A stretch of DNA of 64,000 nucleotides from Halobacillus campisalis. GTDB lineage: Bacteria > Bacillota > Bacilli > Bacillales > Halobacillaceae. The stretch lies in contig NZ_JAPVRC010000005.1 of assembly GCF_030345335.1 (NCBI RefSeq), positions 62,001 to 126,000 of the forward strand. Direction: 5' to 3'. Each line of letters begins with the position of its first letter. Positions within the stretch are counted from its first letter, which is position 1. Position numbers and translations under genes: made by a program. The notes under the pieces were generated by a model. It made no database searches and was not told the origin of the DNA. It saw only the letters and a program-made list of their open reading frames with translations. Of the stretch, positions 50,418 through 59,811 are shown in pieces.

Positions 50418-51281
50418 TTATGCTTTTTGTGATGAACCGAATTCACGCATTTTTCCAATAACGGTTTCCTTGATCGCGTCACGACCAGGTCCAAGATATT
50501 TACGTGGATCATATTGCTCAGGCTGTTCTTCAAGCACTTTACGTACTGCTTTACCTTGAGAAATTTGGTTCTCCGTGTTTACGTTGATTTTAGCTGTACC
50601 GAAAGAGATAGCTTTCTTGATATCAGCTGTAGGGATTCCAGTACCGCCGTGAAGTACAAGTGGCTTGTCTACGATTCCCATGATTTCTTCCATACGGTCG
50701 AATCCTAGGTTAGGCTCGCCTTTGTAAGGTCCGTGTACGGAACCTAGAGCTGGTGCGAAAACGTCGACGTTTGTCGCGTCTACAAGCTCTTTACACTCAG
50801 ATGGAATTGCGTAAGCTGCTTCAGCATCATCTACGATAAGATCGTCTTCTTGTCCGCCTACACGGCCAAGTTCAGCTTCAACAGATACACCGTGAATGTG
50901 TGCAAGTTCAACTACTTTTTTCGTAACCGCGATGTTTTCTTCTAGAGGATCGTGAGAAGCGTCGATCATGACAGAAGTGAATCCAGCATGGATTGCTTCT
51001 GCACATTTCTGGAAGCTTGAACCGTGATCTAAGTGAATGGCAACAGGTACAGTAGTACCGTATGATTCCATAAGTGATTTAACCATCGCTACAACGACGT
51101 TGAAACCGCCCATGTAACGACCCGCACCTTCAGATACTCCAAGAATAACTGGAGACTGCTCCTCTTCAGCAGCCTGAAGAATAGCCTGGGCATATTCTAA
51201 GTTGTTAAGGTTGAACTGTCCTACTCCGTAGCGTTCTTCCTTAGCTTTTTCTAGCATTTCTTTCATTGAAACTAATGGCAT
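50418..51281 (-). CDS. fba: Class II fructose-1,6-bisphosphate aldolase
   Basis: Zinc aldolase of glycolysis and gluconeogenesis, 287 residues. Metal ligands fall in [30 protein letters not shown] and [10 protein letters not shown]. Gene order spo0F-fba-transaldolase as in B. subtilis. Strong GGAGGAT ribosome site. Confidence 0.98.
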   Translation of the reverse strand: MPLVSMKEMLEKAKEERYGVGQFNLNNLEYAQAILQAAEEEQSPVILGVSEGAGRYMGGFNVVVAMVKSLMESYGTTVPVAIHLDHGSSFQKCAEAIHAGFTSVMIDASHDPLEENIAVTKKVVELAHIHGVSVEAELGRVGGQEDDLIVDDAEAAYAIPSECKELVDATNVDVFAPALGSVHGPYKGEPNLGFDRMEEIMGIVDKPLVLHGGTGIPTADIKKAISFGTAKINVNTENQISQGKAVRKVLEEQPEQYDPRKYLGPGRDAIKETVIGKMREFGSSQKA

Positions 51282-51435
51282 GAAAGATCCTCCTTTAATG
51301 TATATACTTCTCTATTACTAACATATATTTTATGTATATTACAAAAAAAATATGTTATGTAAGCTTAGGCACAGTACTAGAATACCAATACGCTTTACAA
51401 GGTGCAACATCAAAGGAGAGAGTTAACGCTTTCAT

Positions 51436-51467
51436 CCAAAAAAAAGATGTGGTTCACACATCCTCTA
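51436..51467 (-). terminator. Terminator of spo0F, overlapping its stop codon
   Basis: GATGTGTGAACCACATC hairpin followed by T8. The 5' arm includes the last two sense codons of spo0F. Confidence 0.85.
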
Positions 51468-51819
51468 TTGTTTGTGCCACTAGTTCTCGCATGACATGAA
51501 TGTCGAACGGCTTGGAAATAATTTCTTTTACAAAGGGATATTCCGCTTCATCTGCAATAGATTTCGGAGAGAGTCCGGTCATGATTAATACGGGTTTATG
51601 ATAGTCCTGGCCGTGTAAGTATTCGAGCACTTCTCCTCCACTCATCGTCGGAAGCCGATAATCCATTAAGATTAAGTCTGGATTGTGCTTCGTCACTTCT
51701 TCACACGCTTGTTTCCCTGTTTTTGCTGTAATAATTTCATAGCCATCGCCTTTTAATAATTCTTCCAGCAACATGCGTATGCCTGGTTGATCGTCTACTA
51801 TAAGTACTTTGTTTCCCAT
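51454..51819 (-). CDS. spo0F: Sporulation phosphorelay response regulator Spo0F
   Basis: Single receiver domain, 121 residues, that takes phosphate from Kin kinases and passes it to Spo0B. Acidic pocket DDQPG near residue 10, phospho-Asp in DLILMDYRLPTMSG (about residue 54), switch Thr in LIMTGLS, conserved Lys in IISKPFD (about 104). No output domain. Confidence 0.97.
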   Translation of the reverse strand: MGNKVLIVDDQPGIRMLLEELLKGDGYEIITAKTGKQACEEVTKHNPDLILMDYRLPTMSGGEVLEYLHGQDYHKPVLIMTGLSPKSIADEAEYPFVKEIISKPFDIHVMRELVAQTIEDV

Positions 51820-52108
51820 TTTTCACAACCTTTCCATCAAAACATGCATCTCCTATACCTTTTATGTCTTTTGGTCTATAACTTCTACAAATTCAAGGCG
51901 TTCTCCTGCATATTTTTTAAAATAGTGAGAAGTTTGCAAGAAAACCACTTTTTTTATCTTTTTCTTCTTTAGAAAAAGGAAGAATCTGCTGATTTTTGTC
52001 AAAAAATGCGGACACTAACTTCTAAGATTTTCAGGTGCACCATTACTCTGTAATTTTCTGGACGTTTCTATTTTAGTACGCCAGCATCCATCTAAGTAGT
52101 AGAGCCAT
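51820..52108. other. spo0F upstream region
   Basis: About 290 bp, A/T-rich, with no gene. It contains one exact match to the Spo0A-box consensus TTTGTCRAA (TTTGTCAAA, 51995-52003, plus strand). In B. subtilis spo0F is controlled by SigH and Spo0A; I could not fix a convincing SigH promoter. Confidence 0.5.
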
Positions 52109-52140
52109 AAAAAAACTCGAACGCTTAAAAAGCGTTCGAG
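52109..52140 (-). terminator. Terminator of pyrG
   Basis: CTCGAACGCTTTTTAAGCGTTCGAG perfect 10-bp arms (CTCGAACGCT / AGCGTTCGAG) followed by T7. Confidence 0.92.
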
Positions 52141-52153
52141 GCGTACTTCACTA

Positions 52154-53770
<1,617 letters not shown>

Positions 53771-53886
53771 CTATCCATTTCATTTGGTCGGCTATTCTAT
53801 ATATTGAAATTAAACCAGCGTCTCTATCCAAAACTCTTAACAATAAATGATAAGAGAGTCAGAAGGACAACGTTTAAAAAACAAAA

Positions 53887-53912
53887 AACGCTCCCCGGTA
53901 AAGGGGAGCGTT
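53887..53912 (-). terminator. pyrG leader terminator (attenuator)
   Basis: AACGCTCCCC / GGGGAGCGTT with T6 on the minus strand, 30 bases after the presumed pyrG start point and 132 bases before the ATG. It also ends rpoE transcripts. Confidence 0.85.
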
Positions 53913-53935
53913 ATAACGTTCATTCGAAAATTAAA

Positions 53936-53977
53936 GAGCCCAAATAAAATATTACCCATTTGGTCCTCGAAAGTCAA
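53936..53977 (-). promoter_or_regulatory. pyrG promoter with GGGCTC start (reiterative-transcription type)
   Basis: TTGACT (53972-53977), 17 bp, TAATAT (53949-53954), then 7 bases to GGGCTC (53941-53936). In B. subtilis low CTP makes polymerase stall after GGGC and add extra U residues, which prevents formation of the leader terminator. The same start sequence and a leader terminator are both here. Confidence 0.85.
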
Positions 53978-53979
53978 CC

Positions 53980-54516
53980 TTAGGATTCTTCTTCCTCATC
54001 TTCATCGCCGACGAAGCTTACGTCCTCTTTGACAATCTCTTCTTCTTCCTCATCAAGCTCGTCCTCTTCATAATCACCTTCGTAATCATCGTCGGTGTCA
54101 TCAAGGTCCAAGTCTTCATCGGTCAGCTCGATTTCGTCAAGGTCGTCCTCTTCTTCATCGTCAAAGCCTTCAACACCCAGCTCATCTTCAAGCAGCTTGG
54201 AAGGTTTTTTCTTTTTCTTCTTACGCTTCTGTGGAAGGGTCGCGATTTCTTCTTCCAGCTGCTCCACCGGATACCAGGATTTCAATCCCCAGCGGTTTGT
54301 ACCGATAGTCATGAAGCCGCCATCAACGTTCAAATCTGTATAAAACTGCGAAATATTAGCTTCCTTCTGGCTTGCAGTGAAATTTTTCATTTTAGCAATA
54401 CGCTCGAAGATTTCATTGAAATCTAACGCTTGTCTCTCATCTTTTAAAATGAGGATAGCAAGGTCGATCATGGAAATCTCTTGAACCTGCTCTTTGCTCA
54501 ATTCTTTAACTGTCAC
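53980..54516 (-). CDS. rpoE: RNA polymerase delta subunit
   Basis: Gram-positive RNAP accessory subunit that speeds enzyme recycling. Folded N-terminal half (MIDLAILILKDERQALDFNE, NISQFYTDLNVDGGFMTIGTN, WGLKSWYPVEQ), a Lys stretch, then a disordered Asp/Glu tail of about 80 residues. The start is GTG 54516. 178 residues, normal for the family. Confidence 0.97.
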   Translation of the reverse strand: MTVKELSKEQVQEISMIDLAILILKDERQALDFNEIFERIAKMKNFTASQKEANISQFYTDLNVDGGFMTIGTNRWGLKSWYPVEQLEEEIATLPQKRKKKKKKPSKLLEDELGVEGFDDEEEDDLDEIELTDEDLDLDDTDDDYEGDYEEDELDEEEEEIVKEDVSFVGDEDEEEES

Positions 54517-54587
54517 GGTGCTAGCACTCCTTTATTCATTCATAGTCCATAAAAACAGCATACGAATGACATATAATCATAACCTTC

Positions 54588-54616
54588 ATTATATGGTTAG
54601 CTTTAACAAAAATCAA
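54588..54616 (-). promoter_or_regulatory. SigA promoter of rpoE
   Basis: TTGATT, 17 bp, TATAAT on the minus strand, about 70 bp before the GTG. Confidence 0.8.
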
Positions 54617-54707
54617 TCGTTGTATAAGGAATGGACGATCTTATTTGGTGCTGGTGCAATTTTGACGTAAAATAGAAGCAGATAATGAAAAAGGAGAGAC
54701 ATAATAG

Positions 54708-55028
54708 ATGTTAAAAACACACCCCTTCAACTGGATCACCGCCGTTATTCTCATCATAGCACTCGGCATCTGGCTGTATATGAATTTTGGCTATATCCAT
54801 GAAAAACACTTAACAGAAGCTGTCCTTGAAGAGAAATCTCATGATGATGAAGGCTACTATATTACGGTCGATGGAGAAGAAATCGTCGTAGAAGATGAAA
54901 GTCTCTGGATGGTCCTTGAGGAAGACGAGGCCTATGAGGTCACTTATGAATCGTATGGTCAGAAAAAACCGATGATCGTCGATATTAACCAGGCCCACGA
55001 TGATGACTCCGTTGGTGGCGGTCACTGA
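54708..55028 (+). CDS. Membrane-anchored acidic protein, 106 aa, hypothetical
   Basis: One N-terminal membrane helix (WITAVILIIALGIWLYMNFG) followed by an acidic extracytoplasmic domain (YITVDGEEIVVEDESLWMVL) resembling small beta-barrel YxeA/DUF-like exported domains. No family recognised for certain. AAGGAGAG ribosome site, own terminator. One of the few plus-strand genes. Confidence 0.75.
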   Translation: MLKTHPFNWITAVILIIALGIWLYMNFGYIHEKHLTEAVLEEKSHDDEGYYITVDGEEIVVEDESLWMVLEEDEAYEVTYESYGQKKPMIVDINQAHDDDSVGGGH

Positions 55029-55034
55029 TAAAGG

Positions 55035-55066
55035 AACGAGCTTCTCACTGAGGAGCTCTTTTTTTC
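55035..55066 (+). terminator. Terminator of the 106-aa gene
   Basis: GAGCTTC / GAGGAGCTC stem then T7 on the plus strand. Confidence 0.75.
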
Positions 55067-55159
55067 TTCCAATGGGTAAGTTTGAGATGGTTATACTATG
55101 TCAATTGTCTATATAGCAGGAGTGTGGGAGACTTAATTTCGAGACTTTCGTGAGTGGAT

Positions 55160-55281
55160 AGGGCGGCGGGGAATGGCTCGCTTTCCGTGGGAGCGCGGTG
55201 AGCTTCCTCGGACGTCCCGTCCTGTGGGATCTCACTAAGCACTCTCTTCCCACAGGAGTCTCCCCATCCCCCTCCGCTCCT
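55160..55281 (-). repeat. Family A element, reverse orientation
   Basis: Arms AGGGCGGCGGGGAATGG / CCATCCCCCTCCGCTCCT (imperfect) around the reverse core. Confidence 0.8.
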
Positions 55282-55395
55282 TCCTATATTAAGTTCTTCT
55301 CGAAATCACTTTAAGTAAGAACATACTAAATAAAATACGACAGATATACTCCTCCAAGTGTCAACCCATTATCTTCCATACTTAATGTGCATCGA

Positions 55396-55451
55396 ACCAG
55401 TGTCGAGTTCATACGCCGCTGAACGAAACGATTCCGCTCTTACTAAAAAGT
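55396..55451. repeat. Family B end fragment
   Basis: ATACGCCGCTGAACGAAACG then ATTCCGCTCTTACT is the reverse complement of the left end of the B1 copy at 15396. Confidence 0.6.
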
Positions 55452-55577
55452 ACCACATTATATTAATAAGCCATTTTCAAAATTACTGTTAAAAATACCG
55501 TTCAATGTCTTTTTTTATACTGCTTCTCTGTATCTGAGATTCTACATTGGAAGTTTCCGTTCCCTTAATCGTCGAAG

Positions 55578-55632
55578 AGGGCTTCGGAAATTGCGAGACT
55601 CCTATTTGGTAAGAGTATATGGTGATATTCGC
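55578..55632 (+). repeat. Truncated family A element, forward
   Basis: GAGGGCTTCGGAAATTGCGA followed by GACTCCTATT and a decayed core; no right arm. Confidence 0.6.
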
Positions 55633-55741
55633 AGTACTTCATCCTTAGTTATTATCATACGTCCTTGAAATTTGATCCATTTTCATACCTTAAAGTCAAT
55701 TTTTTCTTAAAAAGTACGTTTCGAGCAACTTACAATCGTAA

Positions 55742-55862
55742 GGTGGCTTTAGAAAACGGTGAGACTCCTGCGGGATGTACATGATAGGTGAGATCCCGGA
55801 AGGCGAAGCCTGAGGAAGCCCACCACATGCCCGCGGAAAGCGATCCGTTTTCTAAAGCCACC
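55742..55862 (+). repeat. Family A element, forward orientation
   Basis: Arms GGTGGCTTTAGAAAACGG / CCGTTTTCTAAAGCCACC, perfect over 17 of 18 positions. Confidence 0.85.
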
Positions 55863-55948
55863 ATCTCCTCATATAAATGTCTCGAAACTGAGTCTCAAAC
55901 ATAAGTAGAGCTTATTATGAATACCAACACTGACATGTAATCAAAAAC

Positions 55949-55977
55949 TAAAAAAGAACCCTCACAAAGAGGGCTCT
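55949..55977 (-). terminator. Terminator of the DUF2207 gene
   Basis: AGAGCCCTCTTTGTGAGGGTTCT stem with T6 on the minus strand. Confidence 0.85.
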
Positions 55978-55997
55978 CTACTCATCATTCCATTATG

Positions 55998-57626
55998 TTA
56001 GAAGGCACCTGATCCTCCACCGCCTCCGCCGACTCCAGTTCCTCCCCCCGCAACTCCGCCGGAGGAACCAGACGCAGCCGAGACTTCCTGATCAACTGTA
56101 GTAAAGCTGTTGTTTAAGGTTCCAGCGAGGACAAGAAAGATAACCCAGTCATGGTTAGACGCAGGTGTCATAGAAAGATCACGTTTCCCGAGCCCAATTT
56201 GATATAAAAGAGCAGGGAGCTGCTCATCTTTATCCCAGGATTTCCACTCGTCTCCTTTCTTCAAAGGTTTTAGATCTCCTTTTAACCTATGCCCTGTTAC
56301 TGTTAAAGGTCTGTAGACGATCGAAAACGTTATAAAAAAGAGCATAAGAATTAAGGAGAAGAACATCCATGGCAGCTGACCGTTGATAGGAAAGAGAACG
56401 AGAAAAGGAAGAATGGACAGCGCAGCTATGATTGCCGTCCAGTTTAAGCCTGAAAACTTTTCCTGTAGATCATGCTGTTTGTATTCTTTCTTTACTTCTT
56501 CCTGCCACATTCTATAATGCTCCTGGTATTTTTCATGGTTCTCTTCATCTTTGGCATACGCCTCAAAATCTTCTGTGCTAAAGGTCTGTCCGTCCCCCAC
56601 CTCATCAAACAGCCATTCAATCAGAATACTTTCGTGCTCATATTCCGTAGTCCTGCTGCTCAATTCGAATTCATGATCTGAGACCTTTTCAATATTTCCT
56701 TTTCGGTACAAATCTAGTAAAGCAGACGTTAACGCCTCTGTTGAAAGCATTCCGTGATTCATAAAAGCAATCATACCGGGCAGGCTTAACGAATCTTTAG
56801 GAAAACGACTGCCGCCGCTTTCCTGTCGTCTAGCTTCACGAATGGTTTCCGTTCGTTTCCTCCACGCTATAAAGGTAAGAGCAAGTGCAACGGCTAGAAA
56901 TGCTCCGAAAATAGTAGGAGCCCAGTTCCCCCAACGTTCCTCACGCTGCGCTTTTTTTAACATCGCTGCATACAGGTCAGCTTGATCTTCTTTAATGGCT
57001 GGAAGTATCTCCTGGTCGCTTGAAGCCCCCGCAAAAATTGCCGCATCATAAGCGACTCTTATGTTTCCTTTGCTTCCATCAGGAACTTCACCAAGATGGA
57101 AAGTCACACTGCCATATTTATTGATTTCTTCCGTGTCATAAGCTTCCTCCTCACCGTAAGCCGCTTTTATATTTGCTGGTTCTGGCGGCACTACGGTAAT
57201 GGTCAAGTTCTCGTAAGTAGACTCATTGCTGTCATCAAAGAATGGCCAATAAAACTGAGCGGCATCTGAATATATTTCTACTCCATCCTCGATCGTGTAA
57301 AAAAGATCGATGGTTACCGTTTCATCCTCTCCGCCGCGGAAGATTTTATAAAGCTCGTCTTCCTGCTCCACCTTTAAATCACTGCCGTTCTCAGCAGCCC
57401 GAAAATCTGTTATAGAAGTTCCTTCTTTAGGAATTAGACTGCGGGTAATTCCATTGAAGTCACCATCAAAACTGTACGTATGGGTTTCCTTCACTTCAAC
57501 TTCTCCACTTTCCTGTAAGGAAGCTTGAATATCCGTCTGATCGATCTCAAAGTCAACCGCCAGGGCATGTATCGGCGTAACAGCGAGTAAGAAGAGCAGT
57601 ATGAAGCCACCTATCCATTTTTTCAT
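55998..57626 (-). CDS. DUF2207 membrane protein with Gly-rich C-terminus
   Basis: A 542-residue protein. Signal peptide (WIGGFILLFLLAVTPIHALA), DUF2207 beta-sandwich outside the membrane (about residues 25-190), one membrane helix (APTIFGAFLAVALALTFIAW), a cytoplasmic winged-helix-like part, a helix pair (ALSILPFLVLFPINGQLPWM region), and a terminal GGVAGGGTGVGGGGGG run. Role unknown; these proteins occur widely in Firmicutes and Actinobacteria. Monocistronic between two repeat-rich spacers. Confidence 0.9.
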   Translation of the reverse strand: MKKWIGGFILLFLLAVTPIHALAVDFEIDQTDIQASLQESGEVEVKETHTYSFDGDFNGITRSLIPKEGTSITDFRAAENGSDLKVEQEDELYKIFRGGEDETVTIDLFYTIEDGVEIYSDAAQFYWPFFDDSNESTYENLTITVVPPEPANIKAAYGEEEAYDTEEINKYGSVTFHLGEVPDGSKGNIRVAYDAAIFAGASSDQEILPAIKEDQADLYAAMLKKAQREERWGNWAPTIFGAFLAVALALTFIAWRKRTETIREARRQESGGSRFPKDSLSLPGMIAFMNHGMLSTEALTSALLDLYRKGNIEKVSDHEFELSSRTTEYEHESILIEWLFDEVGDGQTFSTEDFEAYAKDEENHEKYQEHYRMWQEEVKKEYKQHDLQEKFSGLNWTAIIAALSILPFLVLFPINGQLPWMFFSLILMLFFITFSIVYRPLTVTGHRLKGDLKPLKKGDEWKSWDKDEQLPALLYQIGLGKRDLSMTPASNHDWVIFLVLAGTLNNSFTTVDQEVSAASGSSGGVAGGGTGVGGGGGGSGAF

Positions 57627-57771
57627 GTTCGTCCCTCGCTTTCTTGTTATATTTACGGTGTAAGATGGGAAAAGGATTCACTTTTCTTGGGTACAACCAA
57701 AAGGCCATCGTGCTGATATTCATATAGTCTACCTAATGTGGAAGATAGGTTTCGTTATTTTTCTTAGAAAA

Positions 57772-57895
57772 ATGGGGGTCTTGGAAATAGATCGCTTTCC
57801 GCGGGGATGACGGCCAGCCTCCTCGAGCTAACGCTCTCCGGGGTCTAGCCAGTCCATCCATTCCCGCAGGAGTCTCACCATTTCCAAGACCCCAT
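57772..57895 (-). repeat. Family A element, reverse orientation
   Basis: Arms ATGGGGGTCTTGGAAAT / ATTTCCAAGACCCCAT. Outer GGTTTCGTT / AACGAAACC. Confidence 0.85.
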
Positions 57896-58037
57896 TACCA
57901 TGATAAAAGCAACGAAACCACCATTAACTGAACTCAAAGAGATAACAATTAAAAGGCTATAATAGTAGTTTTATCTCTATTTTTAATATTCTAGATAAGA
58001 GTGAACCTGGTCAATTCCGAGAGTTTTTCTTAAACAC

Positions 58038-58163
58038 AAGGGGCGGCGGGACACGGATAGCATCTTTATGTGAAGCAGTGTATGAACTAGACTGAGCTGG
58101 CGTAGATAAAGGAAACATGAAGAACGGAATGATTCAATGTTGACTTATCTTACAGAAGTGAAG
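58038..58163. repeat. Family A left arm followed by a family B (B1) core fragment
   Basis: AAGGGGCGGCGGGACACGG, then ACTGAGCTGGCGTAGATAAA, GGAAACATGAAGAACGGA and TTGACTTATCTTACAGAAGT as in the insertion at 15396. The right arm is missing. Confidence 0.6.
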
Positions 58164-58414
58164 GAAATTCGATAAGGAATCCTATAACTATTATACCAAT
58201 ACAGCTTGTAAGATATTTGATTGCCAATTAAACGTGTTCGTGAAAATGTAACCGAATATACATAGCAGAAAATACAGTGCTAATGCACCTCTTCTTTTAG
58301 AATGAGGTGCACCATATTAGGTTCATTTTAGTTTTGAGTTATATCTTTCGAATACTCGAATGTTGTTATTTCTTTTGCTACCGTTTCTTTCATTTTATTC
58401 CAGCATTCTCCACT

Positions 58415-58630
58415 TCACAAAGCAAAAATACCATCCGTCCCTTGTGTCTTTGCTTCAGATTCTTTAGTTGTTACTACCATCGGAACACTGGTATTTCGGG
58501 TGCTGAGCGGAATATGAATCATTCTTCCTTCACTACCTGAATAGTCTACACCTTCTGCAAATTTAACACTTAAACCGAAAACTTGATCGTTCTCTTTAAT
58601 TTTTTTCATACACCAGGCACATCTCAACAT
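58415..58630 (-). CDS. Small CxxC protein, 71 aa, hypothetical
   Basis: The N-terminus MLRCAWCMKKI has a CxxC pair typical of small zinc- or redox-binding proteins. The rest is an open soluble domain (NDQVFGLSVKFAEGVDYSGS) with no other Cys. AAAGGATG precedes the ATG at 58630. It stands alone in a repeat-rich area, with no clear terminator. Function unknown. Confidence 0.6.
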   Translation of the reverse strand: MLRCAWCMKKIKENDQVFGLSVKFAEGVDYSGSEGRMIHIPLSTRNTSVPMVVTTKESEAKTQGTDGIFAL

Positions 58631-58855
58631 ATAATGTCACATCCTTTTTTATAGCTTATTAATAAAAAAGCGTGACGTTAATCCATTCCTATGCCTTCTT
58701 TTAGTAAGATCAAGCGGAGAAATAATAAGTGAGTTATTCAACAATATGGCAGGATGGTTGAAGACTTGATTTCGAGACCATCAGGGCCACGGAGAATGGC
58801 TCAGGCCACTGAAAAAACCATTCTGCCTTTGTCGTTGCTAGTCACGAATCGCTTA

Positions 58856-58960
58856 TCGGTGGATGCTTGCCGCGGGCACGGCCTCAGCTAACTTGGTCAA
58901 GAAGAGCACTTGACCAAGTGGATCTTCGGCTCGCGCTGTTCCCGCAGGCGTCACCACCGA
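58856..58960. repeat. Family C palindromic element
   Basis: TCGGTGG / CCACCGA ends, GCTTGCCGCGGG / CCCGCAGGCGTC, and a perfect central ACTTGGTCAAG / CTTGACCAAGT stem. Different sequence from families A and B but the same size and nested-stem design. A further AGAATGG / CCATTCT dyad lies just left of it. Confidence 0.75.
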
Positions 58961-59260
58961 ACGCTCATCGTGGCCTCAACAGAGGGAAAACGAAAAAAAG
59001 TGTTTTTCACTAATGTGGTTCTCGAACTTGAATCATTCCATCGTCCCGTGTCATGATGATTCCCTTCTCATTCCGAAACTCCAGCTCAGTCTAGTTCAAA
59101 CCGGTCTGAACAAAGCCATGTCACATGAATAAAAGGGGTTTCGAGCTAACTTCCCGCCTTAATTATTAAGTGAAACTCTTTGGCAAGCCGCTTGAAACGA
59201 AAGGTATAGCTGCAAATGCTTTTCTATCTGTAAAGTGGTTTCGAGAGCCTTATTAGGCAG

Positions 59261-59382
59261 AGGGGCGGAGGGAAACGAGGAGACTCCTGGGGGATGAGCG
59301 GGACAGGTGAGATCCCGGAGAGCGAAGCTCGAGGAAGCTCACCGCCCGCCCCCCGGAAGGCGAGCCGTTTCCTGGAGCCCCT
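59261..59382 (+). repeat. Family A element, forward orientation
   Basis: Arms AGGGGCGGAGGGAAACG / CGTTTCCTGGAGCCCCT. Outer GGTTTCGAGA / TCTCGAAAC. Confidence 0.85.
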
Positions 59383-59624
59383 AAATTCCAACTTTGTCTC
59401 GAAACGGAGTCTTCTACATAAGGGGCTTAAATGGAATCTCAACAAGGAACTTTAACAAACACTTTATTAATAGCATATCAATTACTGGTAAAATCATTAA
59501 ACCTCTTGTCGGGCTTGGAAACTGATTTAAAGGAGATAAGAGGCTCCCACAAGGATAGGATAGAAATTTGATTGCTATTACTGCCTTTCAATGTAGAACT
59601 GGGTGACTCCGGGAAAATCTATAT

Positions 59625-59692
59625 CGCAAGGAAACGGGGAGACTCCTATGGGATATGCGGGTCAGATGAGACACCACAGAGCTCGAGGAGCC
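59625..59692 (+). repeat. Truncated family A element, forward
   Basis: AAGGAAACGGGGAGACTCCT then ATGGGATATGCGGGTCAGAT; the body breaks off near GCTCGAGGAG. Confidence 0.65.
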
Positions 59693-59766
59693 TCTGACTC
59701 TTACTATTATCTCGGAATCCATTATTCAAGCATACTGCCATATCTTTCTCTCTCTACTCGCAAACG

Positions 59767-59806
59767 AGAAAACCCGCCACCCCATAACTACAGGATGACG
59801 AGTTTC
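59767..59806 (-). terminator. Terminator of icmF
   Basis: AAACTCGTCATCC can pair over 13 positions (with G-U pairs) with GGGTGGCGGGTTT, then TTC; 5 bases after the icmF stop. Confidence 0.65.
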
Positions 59807-59811
59807 ACTAC

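Larger units (their letters stand above)
55101..55942. repeat. Composite MITE-like unit C (842 bp)
   Basis: Left end TAGCAGGAGTGTGGGAGACT then TAATTTCGAGAC; right end TGTCTCGAAACTGAGTCTCA then AGAGCTTATTATGAATACC. It holds one reverse and one forward family A copy, a truncated forward copy and a family B fragment. It lies between two terminators. Confidence 0.7.
57627..58414. other. Repeat-bearing spacer
   Basis: About 790 bp with a reverse family A copy (57772), an apparent left arm of another (58038-58058), and a B1-like segment (58070-58163). No gene seen. Confidence 0.65.
58726..59457. repeat. Composite MITE-like unit D (732 bp), with a family C core
   Basis: Left end TAAGTGAGTTATTCAACAAT then ATGGCAGG, almost identical to unit A. 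Right end TTGTCTCGAAACGGAGTCTT then AGGGGCTTAAATGGAATC. The left palindrome is of family C and the right one is a forward family A copy. Confidence 0.72.
58631..59766. other. Repeat-filled spacer before icmF's terminator
   Basis: Contains composite unit D, then unique DNA and a truncated family A copy at 59625. No gene seen. Confidence 0.65.
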
